NCBI RefSeq assembly: GCF_000149955.1
Contig: NC_030986.1
Span: 2,696,084-2,760,083 of the forward strand
DNA length: 64,000 bases
From: Fusarium oxysporum f. sp. lycopersici 4287
Taxonomy: Eukaryota > Ascomycota > Sordariomycetes > Hypocreales > Nectriaceae
Direction: 5' to 3'
The translations under genes and the position numbers were made by a program. Below, one piece after another: positions 1 to 12,599 of this stretch. Position 1 is the first letter of the stretch. Every line of letters begins with the position of its first letter. A model generated the notes under the pieces. That model searched no databases. It was not told the origin of the DNA and was given only the letters and a program-made list of their open reading frames with translations.

Positions 1-3000
1 ATTCGTCAACTTGAGAAGGTTCCAGTCCAAAAGAAGTTCCTTGAGATTCGTCTGCCGGCGCATCTCCTTGAGAGAAGAGTGGTTCAGAAATCTGGGCTTC
101 TAATGTGGTGTGAGCCGCTTTGTTGGCATGCGTATCGGGAGCGGTCTCAGCAGCGGGAATGTCTGGCTCGATGTCGGCAACTTCTGGGTTTTCAGCGCTT
201 ACGCTAGTAGTCTCTTTATCCCTGGGAGCGTCACGATCGAGTTTCGGTGTAATAATATCAGACCTAGTGTCTGTTGCCGCTGACTTATCAGCACTTACTG
301 CATCAGGCTGGGTCTGAGCATCAGGTTCAGGTTCGCCCGATTTATTTTGTGTCTGCGCTTGGTCCCGGAATCCCCACATCCTCTTGAAAGCGGAAATTCC
401 AGCCGTGGCGGGGAGTGCACGAAGAGCAGATGGGAAGTATCCTTGGCTTTGTCTGTCTTTTCGTGCATCTTTGGCGGAAGTGTGGGAATCACGAGCGGTC
501 GGATGATAGTCGACATCATCTTTGGACTCAGGATCGTCAGGCTCGGGAGCCTCAACTGGAGAAGCCTTTTCACGATCAAGAACTTGATCATTATTTTTGG
601 ATAACAAAACAGGCTGTGAGTCCGGAGCCTCATCGTCTTGAGTAACATCGGCGGGCTCAGCTACCAGAACGGGCGGCTCTTCTATCAAGCTTTTGTTGGT
701 ATCCTTAATCGCTTCATTGTCTCCAGTGTCCTCAACTTGAAGAGGTTCCCCTATTTGAGGCATGTCTTGTTTCTCCACCACTGGCTCATCATCGGCTCTG
801 GCGCCCTTCTTCTTCTTTTTCTTCTTCTTCGACTTGGGCGTAGCGGCGCTGTCACCCTGTGTTGATACAATCGGAGTTTCGGAAGCCGGGTCAGAAGTTT
901 TCGTAGATTTATCCAGTGTCTTCTCTAGAGCATCTACGCTTTCAGCCATGGTATCTGGTTGGGCCCAGGCATCGAATGCATCTGCATCGACAGGCTCAAC
1001 AGGGAACTCTGAGAGTGGTTCCACCATAGAACCTGAGTCACCATGAGCAACTGTTTCAGATGATTCAGCAGAGGGTTCAGTGGGCGCGACTGGCTCCGTC
1101 CAAGCATCAAACGCATCTTTTTCAGCTTTAGAAATTTCAGCTGGACCTGCGCCTTCAACCTCGGTGACTGTTGGCTCTACAGAAGTTGCTTCCTCTTCGG
1201 ATGGCTGCTGCATCTTGCTCTTCTTCTTTTTCTTCTTACTCTTGGATGGAGACACCAGTTGCTCTTCAAGGGCCGTTTCCGCAATAGGCGAAGCAGTGAT
1301 GGAGGTCGATTCCGCGGTAGCTTGAGCATTGACAGAAGATTCGATTACGGGTTCAGGCTCTATTAGTGGTACCACAGATTCGATGGCGTTGTCTAGCCCT
1401 CTTGGTGGCTCCTCCGCTTCCTGGTCCGCCAGTAAGTTCGAATCAACTGGTTTGTTTTGCTCAACGACTTCCTGGGCCTCTTCAGACTGTGCGATCGTAT
1501 GCTGTTCCTCATGCGAAGCCTCAGGCTCTTGGGGTTTCACGGCTTCGGTGGCGAATGGGTCGGTAGAAGGATCCTGAGAGGGTTGAGGTGTAGATTCGTG
1601 GGTGGGCTCGAGTTCAACCATAGCCGGCTTTGTTTCAGATGCTTCATTCACTGCGGCAGCCTCGTCGCCTGGGACGGCATGGTCATCCTTGCTAGCAGTG
1701 GGGACTAGAATGTTGAATGAGTCTTGAATGATCGGCTCAAGTCCCTTCTTCTTAAGCTTCTTCTTCATGTTTTTCCTATCCTTTGCGTTCATGGTTGACC
1801 ACTCTTCGGTGGTAATCTCATTTTCTGCACGCTGGGCAACGGTGTCCTCAGGCTTTACGAACGGTGTTTGCGAGTCTTCAGTGGCAGGCTCAGTATGGGC
1901 AACAATAGCTGGTACGGATTGAGGCTCGGTAATAGGGTTGGTCATCCCGGTGTTGATGTCGCGAGCAGTATCGGTAGTTCGCTTTTCGTCCATAGGCTGG
2001 GCGGTGGACTTCGTCGTGGAATCGCTTACTGAAACTGCTTCAACAATGGGATCTGTGACAAATATGCTGTCCGGCGCCCTGGTGAATTCGGGATTTTCAT
2101 AAGTAGCGTCGATAGCAGTTTTGGTGTTCTGGACATTGGAAGGCTCAACTATCTCAGGGCCTGCTTCCTCAACTGCTTGTGACGGAAGTTCTGGGGACAG
2201 TGCTGTGACATCCTCAACTGCGGACCCAACTGCGAGTCCTCGGGTGCTATCCTCTACCAAAAAGTCTGCAAGAATAGGCTCGAGGACTTCGTCAGTAGCA
2301 CCAACAGCTTCATCTTCTTCGGGAGTTACGGATTGCTTGAATGTGGTAACCTCTGCAGAAATTGTAGAAGAATTAGGTGCGGTCTCACTCGTGGCTTCGG
2401 TGACAGGCTCAACAGCGGGCTCAACAGCGGGCTCAGTGGAAGACTCAACAACAGGCTCAGCAACTGGCTCAGCAGTGGACTCAGTGGCAAGCTCAGCAGT
2501 GGACTCAGTGGCAGGCTCAGTGGCAGGCTCAGTGGCAGGCTCAGTGGCAGGCTCGGTGGCAGGCTCGGTGGCAGGCTCAGTGGCAGGCTCGGTGGCAGGC
2601 TCGGTGGCAGGCTCGGTGGCAGGCTCGGTGGCAGGCTCGGTGGCAGGCTCGGTGGCAGGCTCGGTGGCAGGCTCGGTGGCAGGCTCGGTGGCAGGCTCAG
2701 CAGTGGACTCAGCAACAGGCTCAGTGACAGACTTGAAAACAGCTTCTCCTGGTGACATCTGCTCTGAGTGACCCTCGAGAGCGTCCGAGAAATGCTCGTC
2801 AGCAGATGTAAGGTCATCCGTTTTGTCTGCGGGTGAGTGAGTTCGTTGCTGGCCTTCCAAAAAAGCATGAGAAGCCAAGGCCACAGGAGCAGCCACAGCA
2901 GAAGCGTCAAAGGGCAACGGTGCAGCAGAGACGTCAGTTTCCATGTCCTTGCTGATGGCTTCCGCAGGTATCGGGAGAGAAGTTGTCGGTTCCTTCTCAT

Positions 3001-6000
3001 GCTCTCCGGCAGCGTCAGAGGGGAGAGGGCCTGGGAGCATGGGCATGAACTCCGCGCGAGGCGTTGTTTCCTGAGATCCTGCGACAGAGTCCTTAGGATG
3101 CTGCTCCGATAATTCGGTATCAACACGAAGATCAAGCCCGGTAAAGTCAAGTCCAGAGCTGAAATAATCGTCATTATGCTTGAGGAACTCGGATTCGGGT
3201 GAGTTCCTTGCAGAAGTCTCGCTAGGTTCACTAGGTGGGAGCGCAGGTAGCACTGAGCCAGTAGTTGGTTGTTGGTGTCGTGAGTGTTCAAGAAGATACA
3301 AAGGCATGATTTCTCGACTGTTGTCCCAGGATGTTGGTCGAGCTGCTCGCCTTGACATGACCACGGCATCCGAATGAGACGTTATAGGGGAACTAGCAGG
3401 GGACGCCTTGAAGCTAACAGGAGAGGCGGGGTTTGACCTATTACCCAAACGAAGGGCGATAGGAACAGCAGTTCGACTGGGTGATTTTGTGGGCGTGTCA
3501 AAAACGCTACGGCGTCGCTGATGAGTACGCGAATCTCGTCGAATAATACGCTCCTCTGGGGGTGTGTCAGGCCTGCTGTCGGGAAGAGGGGGTAGTTCCT
3601 CCGGACCAGAAGAAGGGCTAGTTGGTTCGCTGGGAGGTAGCGGAAGGAGATCACCATATTGAGGGTCAATGGCTGGTTTGATAACACGGGGCACGACTTC
3701 GGGGTCAACCAGTTCGAAGCTGCGCGCACGAGGCCGGCCATCACGAGAGACAGAATTCTCGTGATCTGATGAGGTATCAGCGGCGTTGGAACGAGCAGCA
3801 TCAGACGCAACAATGGCCGCTGCACTCGCTAAGCCGACACCCGCGCCAAGGGTGCCGGCATTATCTAAAAAAGAATCCTTCTTATCCTTACGCGATTTGA
3901 AGAGGCTAGAGAGAACACTACTGCTTGGTCGCTTCTCAGGGGTTCTGCGTTCTTTGTACTCCTTGTCCCGACGAGATGAGCCAGGCATGGATGCAACTGA
4001 TTTCACGTCGTCATCATCGTAACGCGAAGACTTGCGTCTATGTCCGCTCTCGCGCCGACGGTCATCTCCACGTGACTCAGATACGACAGAGCTAACATCT
4101 CGGTCGTCGAAGAAGTCATGTCTTCGGTCCGATGGGCTCTCTCTGTTGTCGTCGACATCTTCTTCGGCTCCACTCCTTCGTTTCGACCTCTTGCTTCTCT
4201 TGCTGCTTGAACTACCAACAGAGATTTCGGAGGCTGCTAATGACCGGGTTGGTGAGTCATTGCCGTAGGAGTGACGCTTCGATCTTTTTGGCCGCTCATC
4301 ATCATCAGACCTTCTGTGATGAGATCGATCTCGGGATCGATCTCTTGTTCTATCCCGTGACCTGTCTCTGGACCTCTCTCTAGACCTATGATCTCTTGAA
4401 CGATCTCGAGATGCTCCTCGTCTTGCAGACCGTCGATCAGTGGGGTCCAGTGTAGAAGAACCTCGGTATCTGGCATCGTCGCGAGGATCGCGGTCCTTCC
4501 TATGCTTGCTTGAATGCCTGTGATCTTCTCGCTCATCGTCTGATCGAACGTCTCGGGAGGATATGTCTCGAGATGAATGGCGATGGTGCGAAGGCTTCAC
4601 AGGGGCGGAGACGTGAGACCTGTCGTCGTCATAGTAGTAATCGTCGTCATTCCAATGCCTGTGCGACTTCCTGGGAACGTCTTGCTCGTCTTCGGAGCGA
4701 ACGTCGCGAGAGGGTGTGTTTCTTGAACTTGAAGCGGCAAGCGCACCCAAAGCGAGGGCTGGCACAGCCACCTTGGCGATATCCGCGGTGTTGAAGCTCT
4801 GGCTGCGATCGTATTCTGCAAGGGTATTCTTCGATTCAAGATCATGATCAGATCTGGTGTCTCTGACTGGTGCGTCGCTTGCGTAGTGATCGGTAGAAGA
4901 GGTTCTCGGGCTCATGTCATCGGAATCGCGGCCCTTGCGATCCTTCTTCCCTCTCTTGCGAGTGGTATCTTCCCATACCTCTTCGCCGACCTCCCTTGAA
5001 GGTGACGGCTCCGCTTTGGTGTTCTCAATCTTTCCATCATCCTGAACAACGACAACGTTAGACTTGTCTCGCATGCGCTGTTCTCGCTTGCTCAACTTTG
5101 TAGTGTCAGAACTGTCTTGAGGAAGTGGCACGTCTTCAGGCTTTGGCGAGTCGGGCTTGATGTCGCGTTCGCCTTCGTGGCGAATAGAGGGCGTTTCCTG
5201 AGGGGTCTCAACTTCTCCGAGAACAAACCCTTGCTCGGGAAGAAGTTTTGGAATGTTATCATTTCTAGGCTCGGGAATGACCTCGGCGTAAGGTCGCTTG
5301 TACCAGGAATTGCCATTTGTGCTGCCATGAGAGTCACCGTTTGCCTCTTGGACACCTGGAGGAGAGTCACGCCGACTGTAGGAGGGGTCATCAATGACAA
5401 TGTCGGGGTTGAAGCCAGTATCCTTCAAGCCCGCAGCAAGAGTAGCAGCAAACTCAAAGTCATCTGCAAAGCCGCCAGGCATCTGTTGAGGATGTGGGCT
5501 TGGAGGTTTAGGCCCAGGAATTGGAGGTTCGTGCATCGTATCGTCACCGGAAACGTCTTCAACCCTATGAACAGAGATGTCCCTGCTTGCTTCTTCCGGA
5601 AAGCTTCTGGGGATATTTGAGTTTTTGGATGACACTACAAACTCAGGTTCGTTGTGTGGCTCGGCGCTGCTACCAGCCAGTGCCGCGGCAAGAATACCCC
5701 AGCGACTGGCCTTGTTTAGCTTCGGCCTAGGCTTGTCGGACGATTTATCAGTAGGAAAGTAATTGTCGGAATCGCTTCGGTTCTCTGGTGTGTCTACTTC
5801 AAAGCTCTTCGTCTCGTTCTCGCCCCAGCTGACAGATTTGGCAACAGACACGGGTTCGCTAACAGAGATGATCTCACCCTTAGGTCCAATGCTGACATCG
5901 TCAGGCGTGGATACTTCATCAACCGCCTGTCTTGCACCTTGTGCTTGAGGAGCTGGCGTGTGTTGGCGACTCGTGGCAGGAGTAGGATATATCAGATTGA

Positions 6001-9000
6001 GGACAGGACGCTCTCGCGAAGGCTCTCTTGACCTCAAGACAAGAGCAGAAGAATTGTCACCCAGGTTTCGGAAATGGCGTTCTTCCCGGGGGTATATCTT
6101 GTTATCAATCTTCACATCTGCATCTGGTCCATCAAACATGTTATTATCCGGGTGCTTGTCTTCCATGATCGGTGGTGTGACGATCGTGAATGGATCATTC
6201 TTATCTTCTTGCCACTTGTCGACGACAGATCGCTCAGGGGATGCACTTCGAGATCGTAGTTCGTCAGAAGCAATTTTTCGAGCGATGCAGGCCTCACGAT
6301 AGAACCTGTCAGCTTCCTCCTGCACAGTATCCTTGCGACCTCTTGAGCTATCTTGAGATCTATTATTCGGGTAGCGACGGTGTCCATGCTCTTGAGAGTG
6401 CTCATGTTCGACTGCAACGGCGGATGCTATTGCGGCAGCTGCAACAGGAATTGTAGCATGTTTGGCCTCATCAAGAATAGATTTGGCCTTTCGCTCGTCC
6501 TCTTCGAACTCATGACCAGCTTGAGTATCGCGACGTTGTGATGAATCGTGAGTCTCCCGACGGTACTCGTCAACCATACGCTCAATCTCAAACGAGTCTC
6601 GTCGGCTTAACCGAGCGTCGGCTGCTGAAGAACTTGGCGGCGAGTCGTCGAAATTAGGCTCGCGCTCAATGGTGACAACATTAGGTGTAAGGGGGCGCCC
6701 AGGTGTGGTTCTTTGAGACACTGTGAACGCATCGTCCGCAACTTGGTACTGGAAGGGATCGATGGTCTCATGTGCAGATTGAGTTGAGTCGCTTAGAGCG
6801 CGATGACCAGCACCGACAGGTAGAGGAAGGTCACGGCCATCTTGAGTCGCATCACGCTCGTTGTTGTCAGCTTGGACAACAGGTTCACGTAACACTTTGA
6901 ACTCCGGTCCCGATTCAATACGGAATGCTTCAACTTCGCCCTGATCCCTTTGAGACACATCTACAACATCAACATTCTTCTTCTCCGTTCTATCCGTAGG
7001 GGTATCGTCATGATCATCATGTCGTCGTGAAGATTTTCGCTCGTCATTATACTTGGGAAAGATAGGCTCGGGATCCGATCCACGGTAGTCACGCTCCCAT
7101 TTCACATTTCGTTCACGCTCGTCCTCCAATGTTTCCTGTCGCTGGGTGTGGTGGGCCAGGCGTCGTTCCCAGTCGAGCCTCTGACGTTCCGGATCTTGGG
7201 CTTTTTGCCGTTCTAACTCTTGGGCTTTTTGATGCTCGAGCTCTTTGAGTTTTTGCTCCTCTGCTTCTAGGGCTTTCTGGCGCTCTAGGTCGATGCGCTT
7301 TTGCTCACGGTGGTCTCGATCATCACGGTCATGCTTCCTCCCATCACGATTCTCGCGATTATCCTTTCGCGAGGATGCTGAAGATGCCATAGCCGTACCG
7401 ACCGCTGCTGCTGCGAGACCAGCCGTCGCAACTCCTGCCCAGCCCTTTTCATCGGGCTGTTCGGATTTGCGCTGCCGAGATTCCCTGCGGTTTATGTCAT
7501 CAAGTTTTTCGGCGTTATAAACTTTTGATGAAACCGCCTGCTTGGGAACCGGCTGTTGCAGGGGAACCGGCGCGGGTCGAGTCGACGAATCCTGGCGCCT
7601 GTCAGACATTGGGAATTGGCCTCTGTCAAATCGGTTGGGATCAGAGATGGGAACGGGATACACCTCTCGCATCTGAATTGGTCCACCAGTTTCTAGGCTA
7701 GCAGAATCGCGACGGTATGCGGCAGCCTGTTCTTCATCCCGGAAGCCACATGGAGTATTAATTGAGCCTCGAAGAGAGTTGTATGGGCCAAAGAGGCGAG
7801 GGTCAACGATAGAACCCCGGTCTCCATATCGCCGAGAGTCAAACGCTGGGCTTTGACCTGAGGGCCTTCTGGAGCCAGCCATAGCGGTTGTGGCTACTGC
7901 AGTTCCTGCAGCCGCTGCAGCACTGGCTGCGGGCTTGATAGATTCGCCGACGATGCCATATGCAAGCTCTGAGTCGGCAGCTGAGCCAGCGTCATCACTA
8001 CTAGAGGACTCATCATCAGAGGCATCCTCCCAGTCTGAGTCATCATCCGAAGTGTCGACGCGCTGCTTTGAGTAAACGGCGTTAGTATATGTGTGTAGTC
8101 AACGTTGGCATTACTCTTGTGTGTCGTCACATTTTTCCCCCGCAGTCGCCATTTGCCAGACAACTGGCTCCACGGGGATCATTAATAGTACCAGTCAGCC
8201 ATTGAATTGATGACAAGAAATCAAACAGTCACTGGCCAAGGGCCATTATCTCTTCATCAGCGGTCTTCTTCCGAGGCGTCGGTCGCGATGCGCGATCAGA
8301 ACCCCCCGAGCTGCGCCGCCGATGTCCTTGACTCGGACCATGACCTGGAGAGAAGGCATAGCCTTGACCAGAGGCACGGCTTTGACTTCGGGGGCTCAGG
8401 GTACGGCTTTTTGGCTGCCGGACGTATCCCTGTCCGTAGGCTAGGTCAGAGTTCACAGAAGATGATGATGAGTTACCAAAGTAAAGCACGCGGCGCTTCT
8501 GCTTCTTCTTTCTGTGGAGACGCTGTTTGACACGGTCTGAAGGCGCCTTGAAAAATGTGCCAAAAACACCACCAAACTGTTTCGTGTCCTTGTATCGCGA
8601 GATATCTAATAGTGATGTCGATGTGTCACTTGAGGACGAGAAAACACTTGAAGGTGTCTGTGGTCGTTGTGAATTATGCTGCGGTTGATAAGGGTTATTA
8701 TATCCCGGCACCGACTGAGGCGGCGCGCTGGAGTAGCGTTGCGATTGTTGATAATGCTGGGGAGGTGGTGGAAATTGCGGATACTGCGGTGACTGTTGAT
8801 ACATTGGGGACTGTTCATAACGTTGAGGGTCATATGCTCGTTGCTGAGAGTGTTGTTGATACATTTGCGGGACTGTTTGTTGGGGATATTGTGATTGTTG
8901 TTGTGATGGCAGCGATGATTGCTGACGCGAATCTCCCTGATCTCTCGGATCGCGGTCGCGAGACTCGTACCACCGGCGGCGAGAGCCCTCGGGGTCCCGA

Positions 9001-9020
9001 GAGCGATTGTCTCGCTGCAT
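1..9020 (-). CDS. Giant involucrin-repeat protein, N-terminal part (candidate leashin-type Woronin body tether)
   Basis: Partial gene; the 3' end lies beyond the left edge. The ATG is at 9020. Exon 1 is 9020-8233, then a likely 37-nt exon 8167-8131, then exon 3 from 8065 to the edge, open for 2,688 codons. Both introns are 65 bp by my model and phase closes, but the first splice sites are weakly supported. The N-terminus is Q/R/P-rich, then has a basic block and a motif reading [16 protein letters not shown] (about residues 175-195). Next come an acidic D/S stretch after exon 3 begins, an Ala-rich segment, an [21 protein letters not shown] coiled coil (about 530-565), S/R-rich blocks, 16 EPAT units (about 2063-2127) and spaced basic 'KKKKKKK' blocks near 2370, 2560 and 2685. 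Database proteins of this design are called involucrin-repeat proteins. Leashin, which tethers Woronin bodies to the hyphal cortex and septum, belongs to this type from what I recall. The role is inferred; the fold cannot be read from this sequence. Confidence 0.75.
2398..2737. repeat. 12-bp coding minisatellite (EPAT repeats)
   Basis: About 16 tandem copies of a 12-bp unit (gtggcaggctcg or gtggcaggctca on the plus strand) run from about 2508 to 2699. Degenerate copies flank them on both sides. On the minus strand the unit encodes Glu-Pro-Ala-Thr inside the giant protein. A 12-bp unit keeps frame whatever the copy number and leaves long stop-free reading in other frames, which explains several spurious overlapping ORFs here. 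Confidence 0.95.
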
Positions 9021-9970
9021 TGCGCCGGTTTACGGTCTACCAGCGTTGCGGAATTCGTCGAGGGGGTTCTTGAGTGTGATGTTTTGATGGTGTTTTGTTT
9101 TCGGGAGCTCGTTGCCAGCTTTCATGGGGCCCGTCCGCCGCGGCCCGCAAAACAGGCGGTGGCTGGGGTCGCACGTCGTTGGTCAAGCTGAAATAGAATG
9201 GGGATCGTTGCGGGTCTTAGATTTGATCTGGCCTTCTGGGCTGGGCGATGAGCCATTTGCTATGGAAGGAGGCCTGGGCGCTAATTCTCAAATCTTGACT
9301 TGTACATACACTTGATGGTTAGGCGAGTGTTACCGTAGATCTAAATGGGCACGTTGTAAGAGACAACTTCTAGGTTTGTCAAGCTTGGCCTGATATCGTG
9401 GGCGTTTGGCTTTAATTAAAGTGCTACGACAGTCTGAATACCTCATTCAGGCCGCCACACATTGGCTAGCGCCGTCGTAATATCCACATCGAAGATCCAT
9501 TGCCAGCTGGCAGTCATATGCAGTCACACATGCAGACGGTGTCGGTTCTTACAGGCTACGAGGTGGAGCCTACCCTGTACAGTATCGAAAAGTGAGGATC
9601 TCTTTTGTCGATTGTCTCACAGTGCCGGCCTCGTATTGCAACTCTACCTCATTGGATAAGAATGCCTATGTATGAGCAGGGTCTCATTTCTCATAAGCTG
9701 GGCAGAACTGATAAGAATTGTTAGGAATGTTCGTGGAATAGTGTACCGGCGAGCCGTTCCATTATTACCCGTTAGCTAAGACAAGCTCCAACGTGAATGA
9801 ACGGCTCGATAATTGCATCCACACACCCACCTCGCGAATCTTCCGACTTACACACACCATCTCACGCAATATCGCCTATGTAACATAATATCGTGTAAAT
9901 GTAAATCAAGCTTTGTACTGCACACTGAATTTCTGACCCATAATCGCCAAACAAATAGACCCGTATTATA
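9021..9970. other. Intergenic: promoter of giant gene and 3' flank of P450
   Basis: About 950 bp separate the start of the giant gene from the P450 stop, both on the minus strand. I see no coding signal, RNA gene or repeat. It should hold the promoter and 5' UTR of the giant gene and the polyadenylation region of the P450. Confidence 0.6.
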
Positions 9971-11684
9971 TCAGTAGCCGCTCACTGTTTTGATATTGAC
10001 ATGCATACCTTTCGCGGGCCGGGCCGTTATACCGCCCCGAATTTCCACTTTCTTCTCATCCATCTCCTCAGGGTTCGCAAGGGTGAACTCAAAGCGACCA
10101 ATCCATGCCGCTAGCAAACATGCGAACTCTGCTTTTGCGAAACTGGATCCAATGCAACTCCGTGGGCCATGCAAGAAAGTCAGGAACGCGTAGTTACTGC
10201 TCGCTCCACCACTCGCTGCTTTGCGGTCAGCGGAACCACTCTCTCCACCCGATGGGAGCCACCGCTCTGGCTTGAATTGACCCGCATCCTGGCCCCAGAG
10301 CTCAGTATCAAAATGAGTAGCCCACGGTACAATGACAACGCGTGTGCCGCGGGGGATTGAATGGCCGAGAATGGTGGTATCGTAGGCGGCATCGCGCATT
10401 GTTAATGGGACAGGGGCATAATATCGCAGAACCTCGCTGCACACTGCATTCAAGTATGGCATGCGGTCTATGTCGAGACTGGTGATATCGACGTCCGAAT
10501 CCACAGACGGAAGATGTTCGCGTACTTCGTCCCGCAGCCTGCTCTGAATATCGGAATGTTTCGAGAGCATATATATTGCCCAGGTCATCGCTGATGCTGT
10601 TGTCTCATGCCCTGCAGCGAGGAATGTCATGAGCTGGTCAACCAAGTTTTCGTCAGTGAAACCACCGCTTTCAAGAGCGACCGATAGTATGTCAACATCG
10701 GCTTGCTCCTTATTGGCAATTTTTGCCTTCTTCTCACGGATGAGATCTCGACAGACTGCCCGGATATCGGTGGCTGCCTTAGCAATATCCTCGTTTCGAC
10801 GGAAAGGTAGCTTGGTGATGAATTGCATGGGAATAATCATGCCAATAAAAGCGAGGACCTGAGCCTGGCGTGAAGGCTTGAATATCTGCTTGTATGTTTG
10901 AGCGAGAGTGTTTTGAGGGTCTTGAATGGCGCCAAAGTCCCGACCCATCCCAGCGAGACCAATAATATCGAGTGTGGCTCGTGATGCCCAACTAGATATT
11001 TCGACATGGACCTCTTCCTTCCCACCGAACTCTGCCATCATGGTGCGTGTCACTTCCCTAGCCTTGCTCCAGAAGACCGGGTATAAATTCTTTATGTGAC
11101 GAAAGGCGAATGCAGGTGTCAAGCTGCGGCGCTGCATCTTGTGCTCCTCCCCCTCCGCAAGTAAGATGCCAATTCCGAGAATGCGACCAATGGACCATCG
11201 AAAATGAGAGGGCTTCGGGAAAGCATAACTGTTGGTACTAAGTACCTCAGCCAAGGCTTTCGGTGAGCAGACCATCACTCTCTCTTGATTGAAGAACCCG
11301 CGATAGCAGAGTAGGCCATCGTTGGGAATCGTAGAAGCCCTAAACGCAATTTGCGGATTAGTGGGTTTTCTATCATCTCGAATTCGACACAAGAAATACG
11401 CCCACGAACCATTCTCGCATTGGAACACCTGAGGGTTCGGCCATAATTTTCTTTGCCTGACCCATGAACCAATGGTTCCCGGAAGGCCCAGGAAGATGCC
11501 TCAGGGGAGACACAAATAAAGGATATATCCATACTGTCCAGACGCCCCAGATAGCGAGACTCGCAATCCAAAGCTCTGTAAAGTGTCCCAAGAGCTGTAG
11601 TCTTGCCCAATTGTTCTGTGCCCATGCGAGCGATAAGGTACCTATAGCAGCAGTGGCTGTGATACGCTCCCATGGTAGTCCCAT
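9971..11684 (-). CDS. Cytochrome P450 monooxygenase, membrane-bound
   Basis: Two exons, 11684-11410 and 11339-9971, joined over a 70-bp intron, give 547 residues, the usual length for a microsomal P450. The N-terminus has a hydrophobic anchor segment ending in the proline hinge PLRHLPGPSG. The I-helix oxygen-binding motif AGHETT is at about 334-339, the ExxR motif EVLR at about 394-397, FKPERW near 450 and the heme loop FLHGPRSCIG with the thiolate Cys487. The whole catalytic core is intact. The donor reads GTTCGT, unusual, but it restores phase and the family pattern REW..TIPNDG. The enzyme should oxidise a lipophilic substrate at the ER with a P450 reductase. It looks like the CYP4-like clan, but the family and substrate cannot be named. 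Its neighbours do not form a biosynthetic cluster. Confidence 0.92.
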
Positions 11685-12599
11685 GATATTCGAGTTTAGA
11701 TAAAAATGCAGAGAGAGAGAGAGAGAAATTTCAAAAGGCCAGATTATGAACCTTAGGTTGAACGTAGGAAAACACATGCAATGGCGACAGTTGCGCGTCT
11801 CAAGGGGTACAGCGACAGGGAATGGTCTTATAAGCGATTCGTCTATCTTCAGTGTAGTGGGGAGGCCTAGACATCCAAGGCTCTATGAGATACTCGAATC
11901 GTCAGAGATATAAACGGACGCACCACATGGTCCGAGTCGGTCATCAACATTGCACCGTTCCAACGGCATCATCGATGCAACAAAAACTCCGACCGACCAA
12001 CTCTTGATGCGGAGACATCAAGACGCTAGTTCTATTCTAGTATAAGTTGCGGAGCTGGACGCTTCAATGGAAATCCGATCGAGGAGATCAGCAGGTATTC
12101 TTGGCTCCATAAACTGAGCAAGGGTCTTTAGGAGTGTCAACCCTTACTATGTAAAGTATTTCATTCAATATTATCGCTAATTCCGCTACAGCGATAGGTC
12201 GCCTACCTATTGATTGCTGGATACGGAGTAGTGAACAATTCAGTCTCTTTGCATGTGCCCCTTCAAAACACTTCCCTTCCAATCATTGGTGGTATCAACC
12301 AGAAACATACCAAAAATCCCTTGATCTGGTGCGTTTTCAACCATGACCATACCATCATACTCAACGCCAACCCGTGCCAAAAGGCCTCTGACCTCATGTA
12401 TTTTGCGAGTCCCGAATTCCCATGTCAAAGTCCACCTATTATGTTGCGACTGCGATCCCGTACTCCAAGGAGCCAGTAGCCTTTGCGCGGCTGACTAGGT
12501 TATCGCAAACGCATCTGTTCTCCGTCGTTCTTTGTTCCGCCACCTTTTCTTCCAATTCTTTCGGGAGATAAAGTCAAGATTGTGTCACAAAATGGCACG
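11685..12599. other. Intergenic: P450 promoter region and 3' flank of RING gene
   Basis: About 915 bp between two minus-strand genes. Apart from the CT tract next to the P450 start I see no coding signal or recognisable element. Confidence 0.6.
11709..11727 (-). promoter_or_regulatory. CT dinucleotide tract in P450 5' leader
   Basis: An uninterrupted GA repeat on the plus strand, CT on the gene's sense strand, lies about 25-43 bp upstream of the P450 start codon. CT-rich tracts near transcription starts are common in filamentous fungal promoters. A role here is inference. Confidence 0.5.

Noticed and set aside
2121..2771. Plus-strand frame of 216 codons with VAGS repeats
   Set aside because: Antisense to the same minisatellite. 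The repeat unit lacks stops in this frame, so it stays open by construction.
2326..3369. Minus-strand frame of 347 codons rich in LPPSLPPS
   Set aside because: It is an alternate frame of the 12-bp EPAT minisatellite and its surroundings. The true frame is continuous across the whole region, and this one is not.
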